DNA from: CAZYVA01 sp964650695
Lineage (GTDB): Bacteria > Bacillota > Clostridia > Lachnospirales > Lachnospiraceae
Assembly (NCBI GenBank): GCA_964650695.1
Contig: CAZYVA010000019.1
Coordinates: forward strand, 1 to 22,816
DNA length: 22,816 bases
Reading direction: 5' to 3'
Made by a program: the position numbers and the translations under genes. The notes beneath the pieces are model-generated. The model was not told the DNA's origin and did not search any database. It worked only from the letters and a program-made list of their open reading frames with translations. Positions 1-6,510 of this stretch are shown in pieces (the first letter of the stretch is position 1; the number at the start of each line of letters is the position of its first letter).

Positions 1-18
1 CGGGGAGTTTGGAAAAGT

Positions 19-49
19 CTTGTAAACATCTGTGTTTGCAGGATTTTTT
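19..49 (+). terminator. Intrinsic terminator of an upstream gene outside the window
   Basis: A 10-bp stem (19-28 with 33-42, including two or three G-U pairs) closes a TCTG tetraloop and is followed by A and six T (44-49). No gene is visible before it, so it probably ends a transcript that begins left of the window. It lies about 75 nt upstream of the first gene, so that gene either has its own promoter in 50-125, where none was obvious, or depends on read-through. Confidence 0.7.
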
Positions 50-125
50 GTTATATTGCCGCAGCAACGCCGAGGCATGCAACTGTGGGGGTTTATGGCC
101 GGTAAAAGACGAAGGGGGCCTAAAA

Positions 126-710
126 ATGGGCGCAGGTATTTCAAATGAAAGAATAGAAAATATAAAGGAAATCCAAACACAGACGCGAGCGATCCTGGAG
201 GAACTTCTGGAAACCGCGAAGCTGGAGCAAGACGACATGGTCGTCATCGGATGCTCTTCCAGCGAAGTAGCCAGCCGGAAAATTGGAACATTTTCCAGCG
301 AGGAAATTGGGAAAGCAATTTTTGAAACCATTTATCAAATCCTTGCGGATAGGAAGCTGTATCTGGCTGCCCAGTGCTGTGAGCATTTAAACCGGGCGCT
401 CATTATCGAAAAAGAGGCTGCAAAAGCAAACAGGATCCCGATCGTCAATGTTGTTCCGCAGCTGAAAGCGGGCGGTTCCTTTGCGACGGCCGCATATCAT
501 GGATTCAAACATCCTGTCGCGGTGGAAGCTCTCCAGGCGCAGGCAGGAATGGATATCGGGGATACTTTAATCGGAATGCATCTGGCTCCGGTAGCTGTCC
601 CCGTGCGTACAAAGATGAGCCGGGTCGGCGGGGCACACGTCGTATGCGCCCGCACAAGAGCAAAATGCATTGGCGGGGCGCGGGCAGCGTATGACGAAAA
701 AATAGGGTAA
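126..710 (+). CDS. TIGR01440 / UPF0340 family protein, function unknown
   Basis: The product is 194 residues and resembles the uncharacterised TIGR01440 (UPF0340, YwlG-like) family common in Firmicutes. Conserved-looking stretches include IGCSSSEV near residue 41, AAQCCEHLNRALIIE near 82 and VVPQLKAGGSFATAAY near 110; the C-terminal half is rich in Gly and Ala with MHLAPVAVPVRTK. I see no signal peptide or membrane segment, so it is probably cytoplasmic. The frame stays open to position 9, but the ATG at 126 has a purine-rich GAAGGGGG site a few bases upstream and gives the usual family length. nrdG begins 20 nt after the stop, so the two are likely co-transcribed. The family's biochemical role is not known to me and the link to nrdG is only positional. 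Confidence 0.85.
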   Translation: MGAGISNERIENIKEIQTQTRAILEELLETAKLEQDDMVVIGCSSSEVASRKIGTFSSEEIGKAIFETIYQILADRKLYLAAQCCEHLNRALIIEKEAAKANRIPIVNVVPQLKAGGSFATAAYHGFKHPVAVEALQAQAGMDIGDTLIGMHLAPVAVPVRTKMSRVGGAHVVCARTRAKCIGGARAAYDEKIG

Positions 711-730
711 AAGCATAAAGGACGGCAGCC

Positions 731-1246
731 ATGAATTATGCGAAAATAAAGGAATACGATATCGCGGACGGGCCGGGGGTCAGGGTCAGTCTTTTTGTGT
801 CCGGATGCAGGCATCGCTGTAAAGGATGTTTCAACCCGGAAACCTGGGACTTTGGCTATGGATGTCCCTTTACGGGCGAAACGCGGGAGCACATTTTACA
901 ATTATTGGGCAAGCCTTACATCCAGGGATTGACCTTGCTCGGCGGGGAACCATTTGAGCCGGAAAACCAAAAAGAGCTTGTAAAGCTTTTACGCGAGGTC
1001 CGCAAGAAGTATCCGCAAAAGGATATCTGGAGCTATACCGGCTTTGTGTATGAACAGGATTTAACGCCGGGGGGCAGGGCATATACGGAAGTTACGGATG
1101 AGATGCTTTCCTGTCTGGACGTGCTTGTGGACGGTCCGTTTATAGAGGAGCAGAAGGATATCACGTTAAAATTCCGGGGAAGCAAAAACCAAAGGGTTCT
1201 TCCGATAGAAAAAGGGAAAGTTTCCGGACGCCCGCTTTATTTGTAA
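731..1246 (+). CDS. nrdG: Anaerobic ribonucleoside-triphosphate reductase activating protein
   Basis: This 171-residue protein is a radical-SAM activase. In its family it uses a 4Fe-4S cluster and S-adenosylmethionine to install the glycyl radical on NrdD, allowing dNTP synthesis without oxygen. The cluster ligands are visible as CX3CX2C at Cys26, Cys30 and Cys33, preceded by the typical ADGPGVR stretch. The LLGGEPF segment near residue 70 matches the glycine-rich SAM-binding strand, and length and C-terminal KFRGSKNQR fit NrdG. NrdD is not in the window; the left-hand terminator separates this unit from whatever lies before it. It follows the TIGR01440 gene by 20 nt and is followed by a gene-free structured stretch. 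The assignment is firm. Confidence 0.95.
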   Translation: MNYAKIKEYDIADGPGVRVSLFVSGCRHRCKGCFNPETWDFGYGCPFTGETREHILQLLGKPYIQGLTLLGGEPFEPENQKELVKLLREVRKKYPQKDIWSYTGFVYEQDLTPGGRAYTEVTDEMLSCLDVLVDGPFIEEQKDITLKFRGSKNQRVLPIEKGKVSGRPLYL

Positions 1247-1251
1247 GTAAC

Positions 1252-1298
1252 ACCCCTATGCTGCGTTGGCTCAACGCTGCGGCATGAAATTTTGGGGT
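1252..1298 (+). repeat. Dispersed hairpin element, copy 1 (after nrdG)
   Basis: An outer ACCCC/GGGGT pairing encloses a perfect 6-bp stem GCGTTG/CAACGC with a GCT loop (1263-1277), then CGGCATGAAA. A related copy follows rplA at 14674-14718 with the same CGGCATGAAA box and outer pairing, but a different inner stem that still pairs. Neither copy has a T tract, so this is not a standard terminator. Both copies sit a few bases after a plus-strand stop codon. The palindrome-like TTTACTGTAAA (1298-1308) follows directly. Confidence 0.55.
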
Positions 1299-1370
1299 TT
1301 ACTGTAAAACTACTCATCGTCACGAAGCTCGAAAGGACCTCGCTAAGTGCCGCTGAGTACATTCAACTAA

Positions 1371-1402
1371 GCCTTCCCACACCCTGCAGGGCGTGGCAAG
1401 GC
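1371..1402. repeat. 32-bp imperfect palindrome in the aminopeptidase leader
   Basis: The two 16-nt halves pair everywhere except two positions, centred on CTGCAG. In RNA it would form a hairpin with 5-, 4- and 3-bp helices separated by single mismatches. It ends 32 nt before the aminopeptidase P start codon and leaves its ribosome binding site (AGGAGAGG, 1421-1428) free. No T tract follows, so it is a poor terminator; a leader RNA structure or a protein-binding site is possible. The rest of 1247-1434 holds no gene and no promoter that I could place. Confidence 0.5.
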
Positions 1403-1434
1403 AAGTTTCATAGTAATGAAAGGAGAGGTGAAAG

Positions 1435-3225
1435 ATGAGCAGTATACCGGAAAGATTGCACGCGCTGAGGGATTTGATGGAGAAGAAAGGGATCGACGTA
1501 TACGTGGTTCCAACGGCGGATTTCCATCAGAGCGAATATGTAGGGGAACATTTTAAAGCAAGGAAATACATCACGGGCTTTTCCGGATCCGCAGGTACGG
1601 CAGTTGTGACGAAAGACGAGGCGCGTCTTTGGACGGACGGCCGCTATTTTCTCCAGGCGGCGGCGCAATTGAAGGACACAACAGTGGAATTGATGAAGAT
1701 TGGCGAACCGGACGTCCCGGAGATCCCGGATTATCTGGAAACTGCGTTGAAAGAAGGGCAGACGCTGGGTTTTGACGGGAGGGTCGTCTCGGTCGGAGAG
1801 GGACAGGAATATGAAAAAGCTGCAGGAAAATGTGGCGCTAAGATAAACTATAAAGAAGATTTGATTGATGAAATCTGGGAGGACCGCCCGCCGCTTTCCA
1901 CGGAACCGGCGTTTGCGCTGGGAATTGAGTATACGGGCGAGACTACGGCCAGCAAGCTGGAAAGAATCCGGGAAGAGATGGAAAAAGCAGGCGCGACCGT
2001 GCATGTGCTTACGACGATTGATGATATTTGCTGGATTTTAAATATCCGTGGAAATGATATTACATATTTCCCGCTGGTGCTTAGTTACGCATTGATCAAG
2101 ATGGACAGTGTGGAGTTGTATATCGATGAAAACAAGTTGAGCGAGGAGATCAAAGCGGATCTTGCAAAAGATGGGATCAAGCTTCATCCATACAATGATA
2201 TTTATGCGGATATTTGTGATATATCCGCTAAGGACACGATCCTGGCAGATCCGGGGAAGCTGAACTACGCGCTGTACCAGAATATCCCGGAAGCTGTGAA
2301 GAAAGTAGAGGAGAGAAACCCCGCAATCCTTATGAAAGCCATCAAAAACAAGGTGGAGATCGAGAATATCAAAAAAGCGCAGCTTAAGGACAGCATCGCC
2401 CATGTACGCTTCATGAAATGGCTGAAGGAGAATGTAGGCAAAATGGAGATTACGGAGATGAGCGCCTCGGACAAGCTGGATGAGTTCCGGGCGCAGATGG
2501 GAGGGTTTATCCGCCCAAGTTTCGCGCCGATTTCCGCTTTTGGTCCCCATGGGGCAATCATTCACTATGAGTCTTCCCCGGAGACGGATATCCCGTTGGA
2601 AAAAGGGCAGTTGTACCTGACGGATACAGGCGCGGGCTTCTATGAGGGTTCTACCGATATCACGAGGACCTATGCACTCGGCGAAGTTACACAGGAGATG
2701 AAAAACCATTTTACACTGACGGCCATCAGCAACCTGGCGCTTGGCAATGCGAAATTCCTGGAAGGAACTACCGGCCTGGTGCTGGACGTGCTTGCAAGAA
2801 AGCCGTTCTGGGATAGAAATTTGAATTTTAATCACGGAACCGGGCATGGCGTGGGTTATTTGTTGAACATCCACGAGGGGCCTGCCGGTTTCCGCTGGGT
2901 ATACCGCGCCGGGGAGTCCGCAGTCATTAAGGAGGGCATGGTCATCACGGACGAGCCGGGTATTTATATAGAAGGTTCGCACGGCATACGTCTGGAAAAT
3001 GAACTCCTGGCTTGCAATGGAGAGAAAAACGAGTACGGGCAGTTCATGTATTTCGAAGCGATCACTCTGATCCCGATGGATTTGGATGCGGTGAACCCGG
3101 ATATCATGACGGCAGAGGAGAAGAAGCTTCTCAACGATTACCACAGGAAAGTCTATGAGACGCTGGCTCCTCATCTGGAAGAAGACGAGAAGCAGTGGCT
3201 GGCAAAGTATACAAGGGCTATTTAG
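1435..3225 (+). CDS. Xaa-Pro aminopeptidase (aminopeptidase P, M24 family), three-domain form
   Basis: The protein has 596 residues and is expected to remove N-terminal residues preceding proline in the cytoplasm. Two creatinase-type N-terminal domains (about 1-150 and 150-310) precede the M24 pita-bread domain (about 310-535) and a C-terminal M24_C-like tail. The five metal ligands of the family are visible: Asp397 and Asp408 (DTGAGFYEGSTDITRTY), His471 (HGTGHGVG), Glu507 (TDEPG) and Glu521 (RLENE). The length matches the long, eukaryote-like form rather than the roughly 440-residue E. coli PepP. The start follows AGGAGAGGTGAAAG with good spacing. There is no signal peptide. It seems to be a single-gene unit, with hairpin-rich leader DNA before it and a GC-rich gap after it. 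Confidence 0.93.
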   Translation: MSSIPERLHALRDLMEKKGIDVYVVPTADFHQSEYVGEHFKARKYITGFSGSAGTAVVTKDEARLWTDGRYFLQAAAQLKDTTVELMKIGEPDVPEIPDYLETALKEGQTLGFDGRVVSVGEGQEYEKAAGKCGAKINYKEDLIDEIWEDRPPLSTEPAFALGIEYTGETTASKLERIREEMEKAGATVHVLTTIDDICWILNIRGNDITYFPLVLSYALIKMDSVELYIDENKLSEEIKADLAKDGIKLHPYNDIYADICDISAKDTILADPGKLNYALYQNIPEAVKKVEERNPAILMKAIKNKVEIENIKKAQLKDSIAHVRFMKWLKENVGKMEITEMSASDKLDEFRAQMGGFIRPSFAPISAFGPHGAIIHYESSPETDIPLEKGQLYLTDTGAGFYEGSTDITRTYALGEVTQEMKNHFTLTAISNLALGNAKFLEGTTGLVLDVLARKPFWDRNLNFNHGTGHGVGYLLNIHEGPAGFRWVYRAGESAVIKEGMVITDEPGIYIEGSHGIRLENELLACNGEKNEYGQFMYFEAITLIPMDLDAVNPDIMTAEEKKLLNDYHRKVYETLAPHLEEDEKQWLAKYTRAI

Positions 3226-3472
3226 CGGCCGTATGGATACCTGCGCGGGGACAAGCGGAAGGAATTTTCGCCGGGCCGGACACCTGCGCGGATCTTCATG
3301 GGGCGTGCCGGTTTTGGGGCGGAGGAGGTACTTAAAAAGCTTCCTCCGCGCCCACGACAAGAAAGCAAGCCATACCGTATGGACGGCCGGAGGGCGGCTT
3401 GTGCCGGAAGAAGAGCGGGAAACTTACCGGGGACGGTAGCTGTAGGTGTCAAATGAGAAAGGGCCGCGGTAT
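3226..3472. other. GC-rich intergenic stretch between convergent genes
   Basis: There is no recognisable gene in these 247 bases, although both strands stay open for some distance because stops are rare in GC-rich DNA. It contains inverted repeats: GGCGGAGGA at 3318-3326 against TCCTCCGCGCC at 3342-3352 (one bulge), the odd palindrome CCATACCGTATGG near 3372, and TACCG/CGGTA near 3427. None is followed by a clear T tract on either strand, so I cannot name a terminator for either convergent gene. Reading frames across it look nothing like a protein family I know. Confidence 0.4.
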
Positions 3473-4453
3473 TTACTGTGCGTTATAACTCATAAACGCG
3501 TTTAAAATATCAGCGGATTGTTCCTCGGTGTCAAAAATCAACACGAACGGGCCGTTCACCGCAGCAACCTCCATCCCCCCGATCTGGCTGTTCTCGCTGG
3601 CTTCCGTATAACGCTCGGAAGACATGTCAAATTCATAAAATTCGACGTTGGAATCGGTAAATTTGCATCCATTTAACGCGCCGATGACTTCCGGGTAAGT
3701 GTCGGACGGCTCTCCCGAAACGGTTCCGGAATCCTGCATATATTGAAGAAAATCCTCAAACGAAGCGCTCACCGTTGTCCCGCTTTCGTTGTCCGTCCCG
3801 TCGGATTTTCCATCCGCGGCTTCGCCGGATGTATCTGCACCATCCCCATCCGCAAGAAATCCCAAGTGTTCCTCAACAAACGTGTCAATTTTGTTTAAAG
3901 CTGCGTCAGGAAGCAGTTCAAATTTGTACAGTCCTAATACGGCAACGCACAGGATAAGCAAAAGGAGGATGAATACCAGGAGAACTTTTAAGAAACCATG
4001 GCTTTTTTTCTTTTTTCTCTGCCTGCGTCCGGACGGCGGTCCTGATTTCCCTCTGTTTTTTGAGGATGCCCCCCGGCGGCCCTCATAGAGGCCGCTGTCG
4101 TCATCATCGTCATCGTAGTAGGCGTCATCCACACCGTCGTCATCATCGTCATCATAGTAGCCGCCATCTGCGCCGTCATCATCATCGTCATCATAGTAGC
4201 CGTCATCCTCGCGGCTTCCATCATCTTCATAATAGCCGTCCGCTTTTTCGTCGTCATAAGAACCGCTGGCGTCCTCATTATAACCATCGTCCCCATCCTG
4301 GCCGTAATCCTCTGTAGAGGATCCGCCCGCTTCATCCTGTTTTTTATAATATTTTTCTGGAAGCTTGTACTTTTTCCGGCAATGGTAGCAGAGCGCGTAG
4401 GATGGGTCTTTTTTGCTGATGGTAAGTTTCTGTCCGCATTTTGGGCACTTCAT
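3473..4453 (-). CDS. Zinc-ribbon membrane protein with Asp-rich tandem repeats
   Basis: I do not recognise a named family for this 326-residue protein. It opens with a zinc ribbon (Cys3, Cys6, Cys22, Cys25, all in CxxC pairs). A long acidic, tyrosine-rich linker (about 40-125) follows, holding three 13-residue repeats each with YY and six Asp in a row. A basic stretch RRQRKKKK leads into one membrane helix (about 154-177). The 150-residue C-terminal part is probably extracytoplasmic by the positive-inside rule. It contains a Thr/Ser/Asp-rich spacer and a compact C-terminal domain (from about 235) without a motif I can name. The frame is open up to 4537, but the ATG at 4453 has a GAGGGAG site about 9 nt upstream and starts directly with the zinc ribbon. 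It is divergent from the RNA candidate and convergent with aminopeptidase P. Confidence 0.85.
   Translation of the reverse strand: MKCPKCGQKLTISKKDPSYALCYHCRKKYKLPEKYYKKQDEAGGSSTEDYGQDGDDGYNEDASGSYDDEKADGYYEDDGSREDDGYYDDDDDDGADGGYYDDDDDDGVDDAYYDDDDDDSGLYEGRRGASSKNRGKSGPPSGRRQRKKKKSHGFLKVLLVFILLLLILCVAVLGLYKFELLPDAALNKIDTFVEEHLGFLADGDGADTSGEAADGKSDGTDNESGTTVSASFEDFLQYMQDSGTVSGEPSDTYPEVIGALNGCKFTDSNVEFYEFDMSSERYTEASENSQIGGMEVAAVNGPFVLIFDTEEQSADILNAFMSYNAQ
4085..4198 (-). repeat. 39-bp tandem repeat encoding the poly-Asp units
   Basis: Three in-frame units of 39 bp encode residues 86-123 of the zinc-ribbon protein, each carrying two Tyr and six consecutive Asp codons. On the plus strand it reads as runs of GTC/ATC triplets. 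Copy number may vary between strains by slippage. Confidence 0.8.
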
Positions 4454-4508
4454 GATTCTGTTCTCCCTCGTTTCTTTTCTGTAAAAACACTTATGATATC
4501 TGTCTATG

Positions 4509-4537
4509 ATTTTCTTACGTTTCCGGAAATTTGTCAA
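4509..4537 (-). promoter_or_regulatory. Probable promoter of the zinc-ribbon gene
   Basis: On the minus strand a perfect TTGACA (4537-4532) is followed after 17 nt by GAAAAT (4514-4509), four of six matches to the -10 consensus. The start codon at 4453 would be about 50 nt from the transcription start. Its -35 overlaps the -35 of a plus-strand promoter. Confidence 0.5.
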
Positions 4538-4547
4538 GGCGTAAGAA
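4512..4547. promoter_or_regulatory. Candidate operator: nested dyad over the divergent promoters
   Basis: TTCTTACG (4512-4519) and CGTAAGAA (4540-4547) form a perfect 8-bp inverted repeat around the shared -35 region. Immediately inside the left arm is a separate 10-bp palindrome, TTTCCGGAAA (4520-4529). The layout would suit a dimeric regulator controlling both directions. No regulator gene of this kind lies next to it, so the binding protein is unknown. Confidence 0.4.
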
Positions 4548-4560
4548 CGGCAGATAGCAT
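4531..4560 (+). promoter_or_regulatory. Candidate plus-strand promoter for the RNA at 4567-4675
   Basis: TTGTCA (4531-4536) and TAGCAT (4555-4560) are separated by 18 nt. Transcription would begin near 4567. No open reading frame with a ribosome site follows before the terminator at 4651-4675, which is why a non-coding product is considered. Confidence 0.4.
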
Positions 4561-4566
4561 GAATCG

Positions 4567-4675
4567 CAATAGAACTGTCACCGGATCATAAGCTTCAACG
4601 AAGCTTTCTCCCGTTTTGCCGGATGTGACAGAGTATGTTTCATAGTAAGCAAAAAAACGTCCGGCGGACGTTTTT
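4567..4675 (+). ncRNA. Candidate small structured RNA, about 110 nt
   Basis: CTGTCAC (4575-4581) pairs with GTGACAG (4625-4631), extended inside by CGG/CCG, and encloses a perfect 7-bp hairpin AAGCTTC-AAC-GAAGCTT (4590-4606). A short single-stranded stretch with GTTTCATAGTAA (also present at 1405-1416) leads to the terminator hairpin. Promoter, closed fold and terminator together have the make-up of a small RNA gene. It matches no RNA family that I can name. The alternative is an antisense or leader structure for a neighbouring gene. Confidence 0.4.
4651..4675 (+). terminator. Strong intrinsic terminator
   Basis: ACGTCC and GGACGT form a 6-bp GC-rich stem around a GGC loop, flanked by seven A on the left and five T on the right, so the stem can extend through A-U pairs. 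Being A/T symmetric it could act in both directions, but no gene ends at it from either side. This supports a transcript beginning in 4540-4600. Confidence 0.75.
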
Positions 4676-4704
4676 CTGCTTTTTATTATCTAAAGGAATG
4701 AGAG

Positions 4705-4732
4705 TAAAGTATTGCGCTTGCGCGCTACTTTA
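4705..4732. repeat. 28-nt hairpin upstream of the lysozyme gene
   Basis: TAAAGTA (4705-4711) pairs with TACTTTA (4726-4732), with an inner GCGC-TT-GCGC stem separated by a 2x2 internal loop. A second, weaker pairing GATAGT/ACTATC follows near 4743-4771. The remaining A-rich sequence to 4886 holds no convincing gene. A TTGCAC at 4855-4860 and TAGAAT at 4880-4885 could be promoter elements, but the 19-nt spacing is long. Confidence 0.4.
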
Positions 4733-4907
4733 TGAGGGGGAAGATAGTGATAAGTTGTTTACCAACTATCTGATACCGAGTATAAAAGAAAAATGTGTCA
4801 AAAATATGTTTATTCTCTTAAAGAAAAAGAAAAAATCTTAACCAAACCTTAAATTTGCACCCGTTTCAAGAACCGTTCATAGAATAATGAAAAAAGGATA
4901 CTATTTT

Positions 4908-5609
4908 ATGAGTTTTCAAGGAATTGATGTAAGCATGTTCCAAGGGAGGATTGACTGGGAACGGGTCAAAAGGGATGGGATTGAGTTTGCCATGCTCCGC
5001 GCGGGATATGGGAATGGGACGGTTGACCCGCAGTTTTACCGCAATGCCAGGGAATGTACCCGCCTGGACATTCCATTCGGGGTTTATTGGTTTTCCTATG
5101 CCTATACTGAGCGGCTGGCGGCGCAGGAGGCAGACTACTGCCTGGATGCTTTGAGGGCTTATAAAGCCCGCTATCCGATTGCGTTTGATTTTGAGCAGGC
5201 ATCTATTTCTTATGCCAGGCGGAGGGGTGTGCGGATCAACGGCGCCCTTGCCACGAGGCTGGTGGAGGCTTTCTGCGGCCGGGTAGAGGAACGGGGGTAT
5301 TTCGCGATGTATTACAGTGACCTGAGCCTGCTGCGGAATTTCTTCGATCAAGAGCTGCGGAGGAAATATTCCCTCTGGTATGCCCAGTATGCCCGGACGC
5401 CGGCGGTGATGGACATGGATATCTGGCAGTATACAAGCAGCGGCCGGGTGGACGGGATCCAGGGCCGGGTGGACAGGGATATCTCCTATGTGGATTTTCC
5501 AACGCTTATCGCTGAGCGGGGGCTGAACCATCTGGATGAAACGGAGGACGACGACTGCATTTTAAGGAGGAGCGACGTTCTGGCAGGCTATCCGGAAACA
5601 ACAAGGTGA
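4908..5609 (+). CDS. GH25 lysozyme-like protein (N-acetylmuramidase)
   Basis: The 233-residue product matches glycoside hydrolase family 25, whose members cut the MurNAc-GlcNAc bond of peptidoglycan. The N-terminal GIDVSMFQGRIDW supplies the conserved Asp7, and the strand with IAFDFEQ supplies Asp94 and Glu96, the expected catalytic acid. Later elements YYSDLSLL, LWYAQYA and DIWQYTSSGRVDGI fit the barrel's end. There is no signal peptide and no cell-wall-binding domain, so export is unclear; phage-derived or holin-dependent release are possibilities. The ATG at 4908 is preferred over 4887 because AAAGGA sits about 9 nt before it and the domain begins directly there. The last 20 residues are acidic and unlike the family. 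A terminator follows, then a two-component pair. Confidence 0.88.
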   Translation: MSFQGIDVSMFQGRIDWERVKRDGIEFAMLRAGYGNGTVDPQFYRNARECTRLDIPFGVYWFSYAYTERLAAQEADYCLDALRAYKARYPIAFDFEQASISYARRRGVRINGALATRLVEAFCGRVEERGYFAMYYSDLSLLRNFFDQELRRKYSLWYAQYARTPAVMDMDIWQYTSSGRVDGIQGRVDRDISYVDFPTLIAERGLNHLDETEDDDCILRRSDVLAGYPETTR

Positions 5610-5672
5610 CGATATTTATAAGCCGCGTCACCCACATTCATGAAGTCTTAAGAATTTTCAAATCCTTATCTT

Positions 5673-5719
5673 AAAAAATCCCTGCTATCCTTGTCAACAG
5701 ATGAGGCGCGGGGTTTTTT
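5673..5719 (+). terminator. Probable terminator after the lysozyme gene
   Basis: AAAAAATCCC (5673-5682) can pair with GGGGTTTTTT (5710-5719) in a 10-bp stem with one G-U pair, ending in the T run. The 27-nt loop is long, which lowers confidence. Confidence 0.4.
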
Positions 5720-5733
5720 GCTTTTGCGGAATG

Positions 5734-5742
5734 TGATATGAT
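5734..5742 (+). promoter_or_regulatory. Extended -10 promoter for the two-component genes
   Basis: TGATATGAT combines a TGn extension with TATGAT (five of six matches). The -35 position falls on the T run of the preceding terminator and is weak. Transcription would begin near 5749, leaving a leader of about 50 nt before the response regulator. Confidence 0.45.
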
Positions 5743-5801
5743 GATACCAGGGCAAAAAAGGGACGCCCGGAACGTGCGCCATGACGGGGAGGTGACGAAG
5801 A

Positions 5802-6497
5802 ATGGCAAAAATACTTGTATGTGATGATGACAAGGAGATTGTAGAGGCGATTGAGATTTATCTGCGCCAGGAGGGGCATGAAGTCCTGAAAGCTTACGAT
5901 GGCGGCCAGGCGATGCAGCTCTTGCAGAAGGAGGAGGTGGATCTGCTGATCCTGGACGTGATGATGCCGAAGCTGGACGGTATCCGGGCAACCTTGAAAA
6001 TCCGGGAGCAGAGCAACATCCCTATCATTATTCTATCCGCGAAGTCGGAGGACGTTGATAAAATCCTGGGCTTGAACGTCGGTGCGGATGATTATGTGAC
6101 AAAACCATTCAATCCGCTGGAACTGGTGGCGCGGGTCCGGTCACAGATGCGCCGCTACACGAAGCTTGGAAGCGCTGCGCATAGCGGAAGCACGGCTGTG
6201 TACACCGCAGGCGGCCTGCTGGTGGATGATGACAAGAAAGAAGTGACTGTAGACGGAGAACCCGTAAACCTCACGCCCATCGAATATAATATCTTATTAT
6301 TATTGATAAAAAATCAGGGAAAGGTTTTCTCGATCAGCCAGATTTACGAAAATGTCTGGAACGAAAACGCAGTCGGCGTGGACAATACCGTGGCGGTGCA
6401 TATCCGGCACATCCGGGAGAAGATAGAGATCAACCCCAGGGAACCGCGCTATCTGAAAGTCGTATGGGGAATCGGGTATAAGATTGAGAAACTCTAA
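5802..6497 (+). CDS. OmpR/PhoB-family response regulator
   Basis: The protein has 231 residues. The receiver domain (1-120) has the acidic pocket at Asp8-Asp9-Asp10, phospho-acceptor Asp52 in LILDVMMPKLDG, Ser79 and Lys101 in the TKPFNPLEL loop. A short linker leads to a winged-helix DNA-binding domain (about 135-231) with LTPIEYNILLLL and the recognition-helix region VDNTVAVHIRHIREK, ending in VWGIGYKIEKL. This is the VanR/PhoB type, a transcription factor activated by phosphorylation. The start follows GGGGAGGTGACGAAG. The stop is 13 nt before the kinase, so the two form an operon. Targets cannot be read from the sequence; the lysozyme gene next door is a candidate by position only. Confidence 0.95.
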   Translation: MAKILVCDDDKEIVEAIEIYLRQEGHEVLKAYDGGQAMQLLQKEEVDLLILDVMMPKLDGIRATLKIREQSNIPIIILSAKSEDVDKILGLNVGADDYVTKPFNPLELVARVRSQMRRYTKLGSAAHSGSTAVYTAGGLLVDDDKKEVTVDGEPVNLTPIEYNILLLLIKNQGKVFSISQIYENVWNENAVGVDNTVAVHIRHIREKIEINPREPRYLKVVWGIGYKIEKL

Positions 6498-6510
6498 AGG
6501 GGGTTTTACG

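Noticed and set aside
9..125. N-terminal extension of the TIGR01440 gene to position 9
   Set aside because: The extension overlaps an intrinsic terminator, begins at TTG without a ribosome site, and exceeds the family length; the ATG at 126 fits better.
2038..3360. 440-codon minus-strand frame opposite aminopeptidase P
   Set aside because: It is a shadow of a well-supported M24 enzyme with intact ligands and has no recognisable domain.
3155..3452. Frames in the GC-rich gap as a decayed gene
   Set aside because: Translations on both strands resemble no family and there is no ribosome site; open length is explained by high GC.
4085..4198. CRISPR-like or other functional array
   Set aside because: The 39-bp period is in frame and encodes Asp/Tyr repeats with no unique spacers.
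3988..4335. Open frames opposite or beside the poly-Asp repeat (Met/Thr-rich or His/Arg-rich products)
   Set aside because: They are low-complexity by-products of the GAT/GAC triplet repeat in other frames and lack ribosome sites.
4635..4841. 68-codon frame after the small RNA candidate
   Set aside because: It runs through the strong terminator at 4651-4675, has no ribosome site and encodes a low-complexity Lys tail.
4855..4885. Promoter TTGCAC / TAGAAT for the lysozyme gene
   Set aside because: The 19-nt spacing is long and transcription would start inside the ribosome site; not enough to call.
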